A stretch of 64,000 nucleotides of DNA. Source: Leptobrachium leishanense. Taxonomy: Eukaryota; Chordata; Amphibia; Anura; Megophryidae. The stretch covers positions 56,610,735 to 56,674,734 of the forward strand of contig CM019070.1 of the NCBI GenBank assembly GCA_009667805.1, in the 5' to 3' direction. Within the stretch, counting starts at the first letter, position 1, and the number at the start of each line of letters is the position of its first letter. A program made the position numbers and the translations under genes. The notes below the pieces were generated by a model. That model saw only the letters and a list, made by a program, of their open reading frames with translations, was not told the DNA's origin and searched no databases. This document shows, one piece after another, positions 11,027-22,002 of the stretch.

Positions 11027-12628
11027 ATGTTAAATCATGGCGATAATCTTTATGATCAGCAGGTTTGTTCCTTTGGGAACCATGTAGCCTAGAAAAACTG
11101 TGATTGTCATAATACATTTTAAATAAAAATAAAACGAGGTGCTAAAAATGTGAATTTACTTATTTTAATTTAAAGGTCTATAGCTTGCGATCACCTCGTA
11201 CTAAAAACGACCACTTTCCCTGTTTCTCCTTGTTACGGCAGAGTTCACAGAGACCTTTCAATGCAGAGTGCAAAGTATTTTATCATAATGAATGTAATCT
11301 CTTAATCTTCTCAGTCAAGGTTGCTTGAGCGACACTAAATTAATTGAAAGGCACTCAAAGGCTATAATTATTTAAAGTTTTTGGCTTTATGATTTTAGAA
11401 AATAATTGCATTACGTGGTTACAAAAAAGAGAGGGAATAAGCAGAAAATCAATCTTTATTTCTTGGTGGAAGCGTTTAAGGGTTAATGCAGACGTGGAGC
11501 CGTTAACCAAAAGCCATCAATGACGCTCTAAATAATGGGCTCCAGATTATCACTGTACTCTGGTTGCGTAGCCTTAAGGTTACACGTGAATGTATGTTAA
11601 ACATGCAACGCCATAAAACAAAGTAAATAGTCTCTATTTTCTCTTCATCTTCTTGCTTTGTTTGTCCTATTATACGGGGAAATTGTCGAAATGTTTCTGC
11701 CTTCCCCTTAGTTTTTGTTGCTTCTCTTTTCATTAAGAGGAAGAAATTAAACATCCCTCCAAGTCAGTACTTTAAATATCAAAGACATTGTTAAATGCCT
11801 TTGAGTCACTATACAAGTAATTCACTTGTGCAAAGCAGCTTCATGGTAAATGAAACACTACTGAGGAGGTTTGCAAAGCTGAATAAACACAAAATTAATT
11901 AGTTTGAAACTTCCTGATGGATCCATTTAATGAAAGAATGTAATTGTGCCAAACACTCATCACCGTGAATTTGTTCAATATTGTTTCGTGTTGATTTGCA
12001 ACTAAAGTCGCACATTGTCCGCGTTGGGCGCTACTCTTAAAGTGAACTGGACATTCACAGTTTCGTCTTCTGGCACATACAGAGTTTATTTTTAAAATCT
12101 TTGTAGAGGTAAAAAGACCTTTTAGAATTTAAAAAACCCACACTTATCACAATCTATCTTCTCCACCCTCGACTTGACATCTGGGAACAGAAGGACACGT
12201 GCGATACTGCTCTCTGTGAACTTGGTTGCCGAGTGGCTGTGAACATATCCATCCAACCCAAACATACTAAAATTACCATTCAAATAAAGAACAAAGGGGA
12301 TGAGAAGTAAAATGTTAATAAAAGCTTGTGATAGCCAGACTCAAACTCCAACAATGAGGAAAAAGGGCCCGTAACATGTGATTAGGTGTAAAATGTTCCT
12401 TCGTATTACCGGTCATTCTCATTTTGCTTATCTTTTAAAGTTTTCCATATTTTTATGCAACTGCTTTGGTCTTTGCCTTTCAGTCACCTCTTTAACACTG
12501 TATCCATCCCTTTATATTCCCATATTTACCTCCATTTTCTGTCTCATACTCCCACTATTCTACTCTACAAGACCTGAAAGATGAGTTGTCTTGTGTAGTA
12601 CTTAATTTGCGCCCCATGGTGTAGCATA
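11027..12628. other. Unique AT-rich intron-like sequence
   Basis: No element or exon was recognised. Parts (about 11220-11420 and 11830-12060) look more balanced in composition than the surrounding DNA and contain several ATTAAT/TAATTA motifs. They could be conserved non-coding DNA, but this cannot be judged without alignment. Confidence 0.4.
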
Positions 12629-12633
12629 CCACT

Positions 12634-13425
12634 TGTCACGTTCGCTATAGCGCTCGCCCCTGAGAAATGTCATTTGGATCCTTTTGGACAGATTTCTTTG
12701 GTACTTGAATTCACAGCAGTCAAGACTGCTAACCCCAGCACTCCCAACCAGGGAGGTTAGACAGAATGTAAATACTAGATACCACTCAGTAGCAGATGAT
12801 TTCGTGACCAGGTGTCTACTGAGCGAAAGCACTTTAACTATGCACAGACAGAGATGGTTCAGAAGTGTCATACAGCATTGGTCAACACAATCGTGGTCAA
12901 ATATATAATCGGAGTTAGCACCATAGGAGGTCGTCACACATGCAAGGTTGGCAACAGAGAGGACTCTCATATATTTTGTTTCAGCAAGGCAGAACGCAAG
13001 TTCGCTGAATTCTGCACCCTGCAGGGCAGAACCCCACTCGGCGGTGATGTGAAACAACCTGCACATACACACAGCGTCCACAGAGAGCACCTTAAGCATA
13101 TACAGGGAGTCAGATAGAGAATCGTCAAGTAGGCAGTCCGGGTCAAACACAGGGGAGGTCCTCATACAGGCAAAGTCGACAACAGAACAATAAACACACT
13201 GAGACACAAGAGAACACAGCTGGCTATGCAGGAATAACTCCACATCAGGGCGAGGAGCAGAATCTCGCGCCTTGCATTTAAGGCCAGCAGCTATGCGTCA
13301 TTACGCCAAGCCCTGCCCCCTCAGACGCTGATCGACCAGCTCGAACTCTGGGCACCCGGCCAGCCAGCGATGCTGCCGGGAGCCCAGACCCCCCAGGAAG
13401 CGCCGCAGGGGCCGAAGATGTTACA
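12634..13425. mobile_element. Solo LTR with 5-bp target duplication
   Basis: It starts TGTCACGTTCGC, ends GAAGATGTTACA and is flanked by exact CCACT at 12629-12633 and 13426-13430. Length 792 bases, TG...CA ends and a 5-bp duplication are standard for an LTR of a gypsy-like or retroviral element. No internal region is present, so this is a recombination remnant. A 213-residue antisense frame across it has no recognisable domain and is taken as chance. The GC-rich right end (13260-13420) contrasts with the flanks. Confidence 0.8.
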
Positions 13426-13430
13426 CCACT

Positions 13431-14040
13431 ATTGTCACAAGTGTACAGGTGGTGCTGTTGCTATTCAATCGTTTACGTGTTTAGGAATTCTAAATCCCCA
13501 TTTTTTTCCATGATGGCCCACAAAACAAAGGGTGATACTGATCTGTAGCTAAACTCTATCATGAGTAGGGCTGGATTGAGATCCCTATAGGCCTGGAGCC
13601 AAAAGACTACGATGGGCCTACTTTTCTTGTTTTTCATGCAGTTTTTGGATTAAGGAGCCTGTCTGCATTGGGTCTAAATCAGGCCTTTTGCCTACAGCTC
13701 CAGCTGCAGCAGACGCTATGTGCATTCACACAAAGAGTGGTGTGGTAAAACCAAAATTAACCCTTTCCGCAGGCAGGTGGTGCCAGTGGAGGGGCGTTAA
13801 ATAAAAGTATATCTCTTTTTCCTTATGTTTTATACATGGAGTGGCTGGATACTTCTGGTCTCCGCAGCCACCCTTGTAGGGAACAGGCGCAAAACTGTTT
13901 TTTCTACAGATATGTACAACATTGTTCCAATCTCCATTGAATGCCGATAGAAACAATAATGAAACCAATGCTAGACAACTAAAGTGAAATCCACACTGAA
14001 TAACTTCAACAAAAACAACAGTGAAAAGAATGATTGGTGC
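13431..14040. other. Mostly unrecognised; possible TTAA-element end at 13757
   Basis: TTAACCCTTTCCGCAGG at about 13757 resembles a piggyBac-like left terminus, but no matching right end was found. The rest is unique by eye. Confidence 0.35.
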
Positions 14041-14397
14041 CCTGAGTAATGTCTTCTCCATCACATATCAAAGATTCTCAATGGAGTTAAGGTCTGGACT
14101 CTGAGGTGGCCAATCCATGTGTGAAAATGAGGTCTCATGTTCCCTGAAACCACTCTCGCACAATTTGAGCCTGATGAATCTTGGCACTGCCATCTTGGAA
14201 TGCGCCCGCACTAAAAAATCCACTGATGGAAAAACCTGCTCATTCAGTATATTCAGTCAGTCATATGACCTAGTTTTGTTGGGTACATAACTTTTCTGAA
14301 GGTAGTCCAGACCAAATGGAAAAACCCCAGATCATAACAGGCTTGTACGTGGAAGGTGACTTTTTTATGCCAGGCAGTGTAGTTTTCCTAAAGATTT
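14041..14397 (-). mobile_element. Tc1/mariner transposon fragment
   Basis: The reverse strand preserves the end of a Tc1 transposase frame around WPPQSPDLNSIENL, where the E of IENL is the third catalytic residue, followed by a stop in place of the next tryptophan. The right boundary is a terminal repeat, GTGACTTTTTTATGCCAGGC, ending AGTGTA. It is the same family as 48022-48530. The left end is lost. Confidence 0.75.
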
Positions 14398-14427
14398 ATA
14401 ATTTTATAGGTATCCTTAACACTATCC

Positions 14428-14606
14428 GGGTTATTCAGAGAGAAGTAAAAACCAGGAGAATGACTGGAGAAGTGAAAATTCTAGGACAAAACAGCCAAAC
14501 CAGAAAAAATCTCCCATTTATCTCACTTTCCAAATCGGCTATTTGGTCTAGATTGTTCTCTTCTCCTGCCAATTCTCCTAGTTTTCACCTCTCTCTGAAT
14601 AACCCC
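14428..14606. mobile_element. GGGTTATTC-family palindromic MITE, complete copy
   Basis: Ends are GGGTTATTCAGAGAG and CTCTCTGAATAACCC, and arms are complementary through CAGGAGAATGACTGGAGAAG and the inverse. This uninterrupted 179-base copy serves as the empty-site reference for the insertion at 2531. Confidence 0.8.
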
Positions 14607-14662
14607 CTAAGTAGTTTGTGATAAAGTTTTGATCTAATGAGTAACAACCTTTTTCTTAATTG

Positions 14663-14888
14663 CAAAATAAAATGTAAAACTCCGAAGTCCAAGTGGATTT
14701 TGTCAAAGACCAGCTGTGATCGAAACATCGTCTGTCTTACTTGGTGTTGGAAAAAATCCACTTGAATTCAATTGGACTTCGGAGTTTTACATTTTATTTT
14801 GCATGGTTGGGTCTGTACAGCAAGAGACCTTTCCTCCATTGATCCACTGTTGGGGATGGTACCTGAGCTTGATTTTTTTATGTGTATT
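14663..14888. mobile_element. Palindromic retroposon with 15-bp target duplication
   Basis: Inverted arms (about 14662-14698 and 14760-14802) share CAAAATAAAATGTAAAACTC and continue through CCGAAGTCCAA. The loop contains GTGATCGAAACATCG. A further ~85 bases follow the second arm. Exact 15-bp direct repeats, CCTTTTTCTTAATTG, lie at 14648-14662 and 14889-14903. It has the same organisation as 9750-10000 with a different sequence. Target-primed insertion is the best explanation. Confidence 0.7.
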
Positions 14889-14935
14889 CCTTTTTCTTAA
14901 TTGGGCTGTTTTTTTTTTTCTTTTAAAAAAATATT

Positions 14936-16156
14936 TTAACCCTTTCGCTGCGGTGGACGCGCTCAGCGCGTCCAACCGCATGTCACGTTGCGTGCGGAGG
15001 ACGCGCTGAGCGTGTCCAGCCTTTGGGGTCAGTGTTCGGCCGGGTTCCGGCCGATCGCCGGCCCCCCGGTGCGGGCTGACATCCTCGATGTCAGCCCAGC
15101 ATCCGGAACCGCCGCCGGGCTAATTAGGTGTCATTGCGGCGGCGCGATGACACCTAATTCAGGCGCCCCCCCCCGCATGTGCGGAGGAGGCGCCTGAAAG
15201 GGAGGGGGGGAGGTCCTTCAGACCTCTCTCCCTCCCGATCGGCGGCGTTGCGGGGGTTAACCCAGGCAGCCTGCCCTTCCAAATGGTACCTGGCATTAAC
15301 CCCTGGGGAGCCGGATCACGAATCGGCGCTGAAAAGCGCCGGTTCGTGATCCTTTCCCGGAGCTGGCCGACATCTTGGATGTCGGCCAAGCCTCCGGGAA
15401 CTCCCCCTGAGGACTGGCGTCATCGTGCATAGCACGATGACGCCAGTCCTGGAGTTAACCCCTAGCTGCCACCAATGGTGGAGATAGGGAGTTCCAATGA
15501 ACTCCCTATCTCCCGATCCGTGGCAGCTAGGGGTTAAAGTTTGGTATTGTTGGATCGGCCAGAGCATGGCCGTTCCAACGATACCAAACTCGAATGTGAA
15601 AAAGTTAGTAAAAAAAAAAATTCAAAATAAAAAAAAAAAATATTTAAAAAAAATTATAAAAAAAAAAATAAACAAGTTTTTTTTTTTTTTGGTTTGTTAA
15701 TGCAGCAATATTGTTCCCATTTCAATTATAATGTGAACAATGATGCTGCACTAACGATTTTTATATGCGGTGCGTTTGTTAAAAATCGTGTAATTTTCCC
15801 CAAAAAAAAATGTAACGAGACCTCATCTCTAATTTTTTTAACAAGCGCACCCCATACAAAATATAACCGCAATTGCTCGCATCTTAAAATGTGAAAAAAA
15901 ACACTTTACACATTGCAAATTATTGAAAAATCATATTTTATTGCATTTTTTGTTATAATATACAGACAGGACATAACGTATACATATAATAATGACATAT
16001 TATGAATCTGCCGAGTCTGATGAAAAGAACGATATATAATATGTCTGGGTCATATACTAAAATAAGCCTTCAAAACGCGTTTAAACATGATGAGCAAAAC
16101 CGGTAAAAATGACCTCAGCACAGGGGCGGGAAAAGTCTCAGCAGCGAAAGGGTTAA
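14936..16156. mobile_element. TTAA (piggyBac-like) non-autonomous element, complete copy
   Basis: It is bounded by TTAACCCTTTCGCTGCGG and CAGCAGCGAAAGGGTTAA, with TTAA at both ends as piggyBac insertion requires. Length is 1221 bases. The left 600 bases are GC-rich hairpins in series, for example GGACGCGCTCAGCGCGTCC, AATCGGCGCTGAAAAGCGCC and CATCGTGCATAGCACGATG. The right 600 are AT-rich with a TGCAGCAATATTG hairpin. No transposase frame exists. Family membership rests on the end sequence and the TTAA target. Confidence 0.85.
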
Positions 16157-17085
16157 ACCATTTTGGTTTTGTTGTTAATTGAATATTTTGCTGCCCAAAA
16201 TGCTATTCTGGGTAAATTTCTAAGCTTCAGTCTCTCATCGGGTTAAAATTACAAATCGTGTACAAAATCCTATTAATATTTTATCTAAACCATAAACCAT
16301 TTTGCTAGTTGTGAACAGAAAAATATAAAAACACTGCTTTGAAAAGCAAATACGTGAACCTACGCTTTGACTCTGTGCTCTATTTTCAATTAAGACGGCA
16401 ACATTAATTGTACTCCTTTTTTTCCATTGTACGTTCAGCTTTTTTTTGTCGTCCTCCCGGTATGCCACAAGTTAGTCTTTGAAACAAAATGTAATGACCA
16501 CGAAAACAGTCATCTGGAACAGGAGGCCTCCGAAATATGTGACATTTTTATCACCTTGTTCTCACTTCCGTTTTCAATAAAAAACGCAAATTGGAATAAA
16601 GCCTGGGGTCTGCTTAATCATTAGTAAATTAAGAATCTGTTTTTAATAACCTCTAACTTGTAAATAATGTATTAATTGAGTAGCTTGAATGTTCAAAAGT
16701 CTGCTAAATGTGTAATGAAAGTGGCTTGCTATTATTGGAGAATGCATACCAAATGCAGCAAATTAAATAAGCCAGTTGTTGTTTGTGGGAAAATTGTGGT
16801 ATAATTGGTAGAAGGCACCTGCAGCTGTTTTTCCAAGGAAAACAACAGGAGTAAAACATGTTCACAGAATATGTACGTGTCACAAAGTGATGGACGCATT
16901 TCATTTTCCAACCTTTTTCATTTGCGGTTTTATAAGCCGCTGGGTAATTTCTAAAATATATGTATTAGCATTTTGTGTGTGTATATAATGTATATACACC
17001 CATAGATTATGTGTTTGATATGCAAAGTATATGTCAGAGCGCTGTAGTCTTTAAGCTGAAGACACCGCAGGAGACTTGTTCTCTC
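16157..17085. other. Unique AT-rich intron-like sequence
   Basis: No element ends or exon-like frames. About 16160-16640 has low repeat content and could be conserved non-coding DNA; this is untested. Confidence 0.4.
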
Positions 17086-17470
17086 TCTAGCCATGTTTCT
17101 ACCCCCATCTCGCTCCCACTCTTCCTTTGTTTCGTTCTCTCTTCCTCTCTTTGACTATCTCCCCTTTCTGTCCCTCTTTTTCTAATCCTCCTGTTCCTCT
17201 TTTTCTAATACGCTCTCTACCCGCGGTCTACCTGTCTCTATCCCTTTCTTTTGAGCTCTTTCCTTCTTTCTCTCTCCCTTGGTTTCTCGCTCTCCATCTC
17301 AATCTCTCCCACTCAGACTTTTCTTGTCCTGGTGCTCTCTGACTCTGTACCAACGTCACTCTCACTCCATCATGACTCTCTTCTGAATACGGCTTTCTGC
17401 TCACACTCGGTGGCCCCTGGTCTCCCTTTTTCTTTTCTCCTTCAAACCCCGCACTCTTGGGGGCCTGTTG
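17086..17470. repeat. Pyrimidine-rich tract of about 385 bases
   Basis: The + strand is dominated by C and T (CTCTC, TTCTCTC, CCCTTT) with scattered interruptions, and no fixed period. Frames across it are low-complexity Ser/Leu/Pro and are not genes. Confidence 0.8.
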
Positions 17471-17735
17471 CATAAATAAAAATGTTATTCCAGTGTCAGC
17501 CTAGCCAGTAGCTCTACATGGACACAAAAAAGTCTGGTATCTAGTGCTTTGGTAGAAGTTACAGGTTACCAGCAGTGTTCCATACTTTCATTTGTGTTTC
17601 TTCAGAAAACTACTGCCTACACACAGATTTATTACCACATTTTCTATCTTGTGAAGGAGAACTACTCACATTTGTTACGGTTGAATAAATATTTAATAAA
17701 AACAGGGAATATTTGTTTACATTGAAACCTATGGG

Positions 17736-17985
17736 ATTCGACTCTTTAAATCTGTCAAATGAACCAATGAAAATCAGGGCATTTCACTGACATTTCGGTG
17801 CTGTTCGGCGTTCTCTGAATAGATTAACCTTTACTTGTCTATGGGGAATTTCACTGCTGCCGAATGGCACCATGGCGCTGTCCATGGCATGTGCTGCTGA
17901 ATACAACAGATTCAGCACCACGGCCAATGGACAGGTACGCTGTGCTGAGTCTACAGTAATATATTGTTTCGGTTTCGTTCCATTT
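17736..17985. mobile_element. Fragment related to the long GGGTTAT family
   Basis: AAATCAGGGCATTTCACTGA and then TCTCTGAATAGATTAACC match the right half of the element ending at 36555 (its 36308-36370). Termini are not preserved. Confidence 0.55.
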
Positions 17986-18014
17986 AGGATGGACGAATCA
18001 GTAAATTTTTGATT

Positions 18015-18664
18015 CACACCCCCGTGTTCTGTTCACATTCGAACTCTAACACCCAAAAAAGTTCGACCACAAACTTGAACACAATGCGAACACCATGCAA
18101 GTCAATGGGGCTCGAACATTCGAAAATGAAAGTGCCCTCCAAGAGGGCATATGTGCAAGATATTGGCCATAAAAGGTGTATGGGGGTCCGGGTACTGCCC
18201 TGGGCGACAGGAAACAATGAAATTTAAAAAAAAAAAAAAACATTTTCAACCCTCTCACTGCTGAGTGCTTAGCCCAGGGCAGTACCCGCTGTGCGCTGAG
18301 CTAATTTTTGCCGCTTTTGCTCATGTTTAAACGCGATTTGAAGCCATGGGAAATGTTTGACCAACAAGGAGTGGGAAATGTTTGATCAACAAGGAGTGGG
18401 AAATGTTTTTGAATCCTATAGGCTTCAATTCTAAAAATATTCCAGTTTTAATACAATATCTAATAAACTGTTTATTATTATTATATTCTGCAGTAAAGAG
18501 TCTGTTTATTTTTAGATTTTTTTGGATATTTTAAGCATTTTTTCGAATTATTTTTTTTAAAACAATTTCCGCGAACTTCCCGAAAAGTTCAAAGTTTGCG
18601 AACTGTCGAACAGCCGATGTTCGAATAGAACTTTGAACCGATTCAAACCGGCAGCCCATCCCTA
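18015..18664. mobile_element. hAT-type element, copy B, degraded
   Basis: It contains ACCCCCGTGTTCTGTTC, CAAGTCAATGGGGCTCGAAC and AGTGCCCTCCAAGAGGGCAT as in hAT copies A and C. It ends CAGCCCATCCCTA. The left terminus is eroded and no 8-bp duplication can be paired. A reversed TTAA-element end is embedded at 18246-18345. Confidence 0.7.
18246..18345 (-). mobile_element. TTAA-element right end, fragment in inverse orientation
   Basis: CAACCCTCTCACTGCTGAG, then GCTCATGTTTAAACGCG, is the inverse of the right end of the 14936-16156 element. Only about 100 bases remain. Confidence 0.6.
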
Positions 18665-19167
18665 TTGATAACAAGACCACTATGGCTGGGTTGAATGGAG
18701 GTAACATCACTGTGGAGATGCCAGTTCAAATCCCGCTCAGACACCTCTCCAGCAAGTGGCCTTGTGCTAGACCCCCTAAAAGCACATTCTTGCCAACCAC
18801 ACAATATCCAATGTGTATAATGGCGGTGAAGGCTCTGCTCTGCAACCATGTAGAAGTCTGCTCAAATCCCAATATATGAACACCTGACCAGAACCCCACT
18901 CCATACAAGCATTTCATTAAAGTACCTCTTTAAAAACTTTGCTTACTAATGCAGCTTTTAATATTATTATGAGAAGCCTAAATCGCTTTCAGAAGAGAAG
19001 CAAGATGCTCTGACTTATTTCATTACAAATTTGGTTTACACAAAAGAACATGCATTAAAAGTTTTTTATGAGCATCTGAACAAATTGAAACCTTTAAAAA
19101 AAAAAAAAAAACAGGTGAATTTAAAGCACATACAATCTGCGTAACTTTTTTCTTTTCTTTACATTAA
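18665..19167. other. Unique sequence, no gene seen
   Basis: No recognisable element or exon. A short poly-A run at about 19097 is the only low-complexity feature. Confidence 0.5.
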
Positions 19168-19603
19168 GGCTAGGGTCAGACGCTAGGGTCAAAACGCATT
19201 TTTCGCGTTGTCCGTGAAAAAGTCCGTTCTAACGAATGGACGCATTTTTTCACGGAATACGCGATAGCGGTCATACGATGCGCATTTTCGTCCGTGATTT
19301 TGTACGGATCATCAATAAAACCCTTTTTGTGTCTGGACGTTATGTTGGCTGGACATTAGCAGCATCTGACGTCTCCTAATCACGCACACACGCCGCTAGA
19401 GGACGCAGCGCACTCTGTACGTCCGTACTAGCGGTTCTACGTTCTTGCAAAAATGCGTTCGTTTGCCACTTGCGTTGCGCTGCCGCACTTTTGTGCGGCC
19501 GTTCTTCGTATGCTGCCCGGCATTGGACGTCATTTGTTGCTAGCACGGCCGTGATTTAGTGCTGCTAAACGCACATTAATACTGCGTTAGTCTGACCCTA
19601 GCC
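19168..19603. mobile_element. Harbinger-like non-autonomous element, copy 4
   Basis: Ends are GGCTAGGGTCAGACGC and GTCTGACCCTAGCC, inside TTAA on both sides (19164-19167, 19604-19607). It is in inverse orientation to copies 1 and 3. A small internal duplication of GCTAGGGTCA lies at the left end. Confidence 0.75.
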
Positions 19604-19636
19604 TTAAGAAAATATTTTTCACCCCTCCCCAAATTA

Positions 19637-19683
19637 TATATATATATATACAGTATATATATATATGTGTGTGTGTGTGTTTA
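19637..19683. repeat. (TA)n/(TG)n microsatellite
   Basis: Alternating TA interrupted by CAG, followed by about eight TG units. Confidence 0.9.
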
Positions 19684-19764
19684 TTATTGTCACTTGCACA
19701 TCACAACAATTCGATGAATTTCATCCCAGAGCTCCTGTGCCACATCCCCCATATGCAGCAAGGA

Positions 19765-20084
19765 ATTATACTCGTGATTTTGGCAATATATATAAATTCG
19801 ATAGGCCGTGTTAGTCCAGTTTGCCAAAATCATGAGTATAGCAGTACGTAGTGATACCTTTTTTATTGGACTAACGTAACATTTAAAAAACAAGCTTTCG
19901 AGAGTATTACTCTCTTCCTCAGGTCTGGAAGCTTACTGATCAGTTCCTACAATTAAACATTAGGACATAAAGGGTCACATGGGTGGCGGGTTAGATGTCG
20001 TAAAGACCCCTCATGCGTTCATTTTCCCATTTTGAACATACCATTTGACTCTCACTCTGTATGACATCTAACCCCCCACCTATG
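19765..20084 (-). mobile_element. Retroelement 3' tail, inverted arm 1
   Basis: The reverse strand reads CCAGACCTGAGGAAGAGAG, ACTCTCGAAAGCTTG, then TTAGTCCAATAAAAAAGG. This is a widespread vertebrate retroelement tail motif. It is the inverse of 22003-22130. The arm runs on toward ACATCTAACC. I cannot name the parent element. Confidence 0.6.
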
Positions 20085-21232
20085 TGTCATGCACCGCTCT
20101 CGGCCCCGGCCGCCATGTTGGGACACCTGCGGTACTCACCTGAAGTCCCTCGTGGCGCGTTGCTCCACGCTCTCTGCCTGCAAGCAGGAGAGAGCTCGAG
20201 GTCTGCCCCACGCCGCCGCCAGGATCCGAATACTGGAAGCGCGCATGCGCGATTGCATGCCTTCCTAGGAAACGAACTTGCTACTCTGCTGGTAGCTTAC
20301 TGGTACTGCATGACACCTGCACTGGAGATCCTCGTATGCCACCAATTAACCTATCAAGTACTCAGGTATCCCAGCTCCACCTACGAGTCCCAGAGGAATG
20401 GTGTTCTTATGATCCTCTGAACCCTATTTAAACCTGGTCATTCTCAGGTCATTAACCAGGTTATACTGTGGTTCACCACTTCAGTCATCCAGTGTTCCCT
20501 CTTCGATCCTGTTCCAAGTGGATCCTGAGCTCCAGACCCTGCATCCAGTCTTGCTTCCACGGTACTGGCTCCAGACCTTGCATCCAGTCTTGCTTCCACG
20601 GTACCGGTTCCAGTCCCTGCATCCATTCTTGCTTCCACTGTACCGGCTCCAGACCCTGCATCCAGTCTTGCTTCCACGGTACCAGCTCCAGACCCTGCAT
20701 CCAGTCTTGCCTCCATGGTACCAGCTCCAGACCCTGCATCCAGTCTTGTCTCCACGGTACCGGCTCCAGACCATGCATCCAGGCTTGCTTCCACGCTGCC
20801 AGCTCCTATCTTCAAGCTTGCTTCCACGTCCACGGTACCAGCACCAGAGCCATCTCCAGGCTTGCTTCCACGTCCACGGTACCAGTTCCAGATCCTGTAT
20901 CCAAGGTTTCCTCCACGACCATAGCACCAGCTCCTCAACCCAGGCTTGGCTCAATAGGCCACGGCCCACGTTACCCTTTTCTACAACCCTTCATTCTGGA
21001 CTTTATGTTGTTTTACTTCTGAACCCAAAGACCCTTACTCATAACTCCCCGTTCTGGACTTTCCACCAAACCAAGGATACCTTTTGAGTTATAGTCGTTT
21101 ATCCTGGACTTTATTTGTTTCATCTCCGTAAATATTCAATTGCTTATATACACCTCCTGGTCTCCTTCGACTGCTTGCCATTGTGTTCCATACGCACAAC
21201 ACTATACAGGGGTCACAGCCCCTGCCCTTACA
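20085..21232 (+). mobile_element. Probable solo LTR with internal 39-bp tandem repeat
   Basis: It starts TGTCATGCACCGC, ends CCCTGCCCTTACA. Flanking pentamers CTATG (20080-20084) and CCATG (21233-21237) agree at four of five positions. CTATTTAAACC at about 20425 is a candidate TATA region. Long frames here come from the 39-bp repeat, whose length is a multiple of three, and do not represent a gene. Confidence 0.55.
20530..20900 (+). repeat. 39-bp tandem repeat inside the LTR
   Basis: The unit contains CTCCAGACCCTGCATCCAG, TCTTGCTTCCACGGTACC. About six regular copies are followed by diverged ones. It opens all forward frames with a 13-residue repeat rich in Pro, Ala, Ser and Thr. Confidence 0.85.
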
Positions 21233-21995
21233 CCATGTATCTTTTGGCACCCACATCGAAAAACTCTCATCTAAACTCTACCCCAAACTAGGTGCCCTGT
21301 ACAGAAACAAATCCTGCCTGAGCCCCGCAGTAAGAAAGCAGATTGTACAACAAATGCTTATGCCAGCCATTGAATACGGAGATGTAGAGTATGCAGCCAC
21401 CCCGCAAACACACCTCCAGAAACTTACTACATTGTAGCACAAAGCGACAGAATGAGTTATACAATGTAACTACATGACACACCATTGTGACATGTTAAAA
21501 GAACTAAACTGGCCATCACTGGACTCTAGACGCACCCTTCACCTTTCCAACCTGGTTTTTAAGAGCTTTTCTGGGAAGCTACCACCCTACCTGAATATGC
21601 TGCTTCCCCCAGCAGTTCCCTCTTCCTATAACCTCAGATCCAGGACCAGCACCTTACTTGCTATACCGCAATACAAAAAGAAAGTGGCTCAATCCTCATT
21701 TTCCTACAGAGCACCGCAAATATGGAATAACCTCCCAGACACCTTCAAATCTTCCCCAGTCTAAAGTCCCTTAAGACTTCCCTATTAACATACCTCAATA
21801 CAAAATGCACCTGTAAACATGTAACATAATGACTTTATTGCCTACATATTTATTTTTCTGTTAATCTGTATATTTGGTCTTGTGTTAATATCTTGCATTT
21901 TACTATTTTGTATTTCTGTAACCACTCAATGTTCTCGAACCCAGGACATACTTGAAAACGAGAGAAATCTCAATGTATCCTTCCTGGTAAAATAA
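21233..21995 (+). mobile_element. L2-clade LINE, 3' end with reverse transcriptase C-terminus
   Basis: Two frames (21183-21437 and 21474-21764) carry the region after the reverse transcriptase core: SFGTHIEKLSSKLYPKLGAL, MPAIEYGDVEYAA, then NWPSLDSRRTLHLSNLVFK and PQIWNNLPDTFKSS. A stop at 21436-21438 and a frame change separate them. The 3' end reads CTCAATGTATCCTTCCTGG, TAAAATAAATAAATA, like L2 elements of fish and frogs. The catalytic YADD part and endonuclease are absent, so it is a dead 5'-truncated copy. Confidence 0.8.
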
Positions 21996-22002
21996 ATAAA
22001 TA

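Noticed and set aside
12602..13243. 213-residue antisense frame as a gene.
   Set aside because: It lies almost wholly within a solo LTR with exact target duplications, and contains no recognisable domain.
16427..16624. 65-residue frame as an exon.
   Set aside because: No consensus acceptor or donor and no coding character.
20444..21087. Several 160-190-residue low-complexity frames.
   Set aside because: They are products of the 39-bp tandem repeat in an LTR-like segment, open on both strands.
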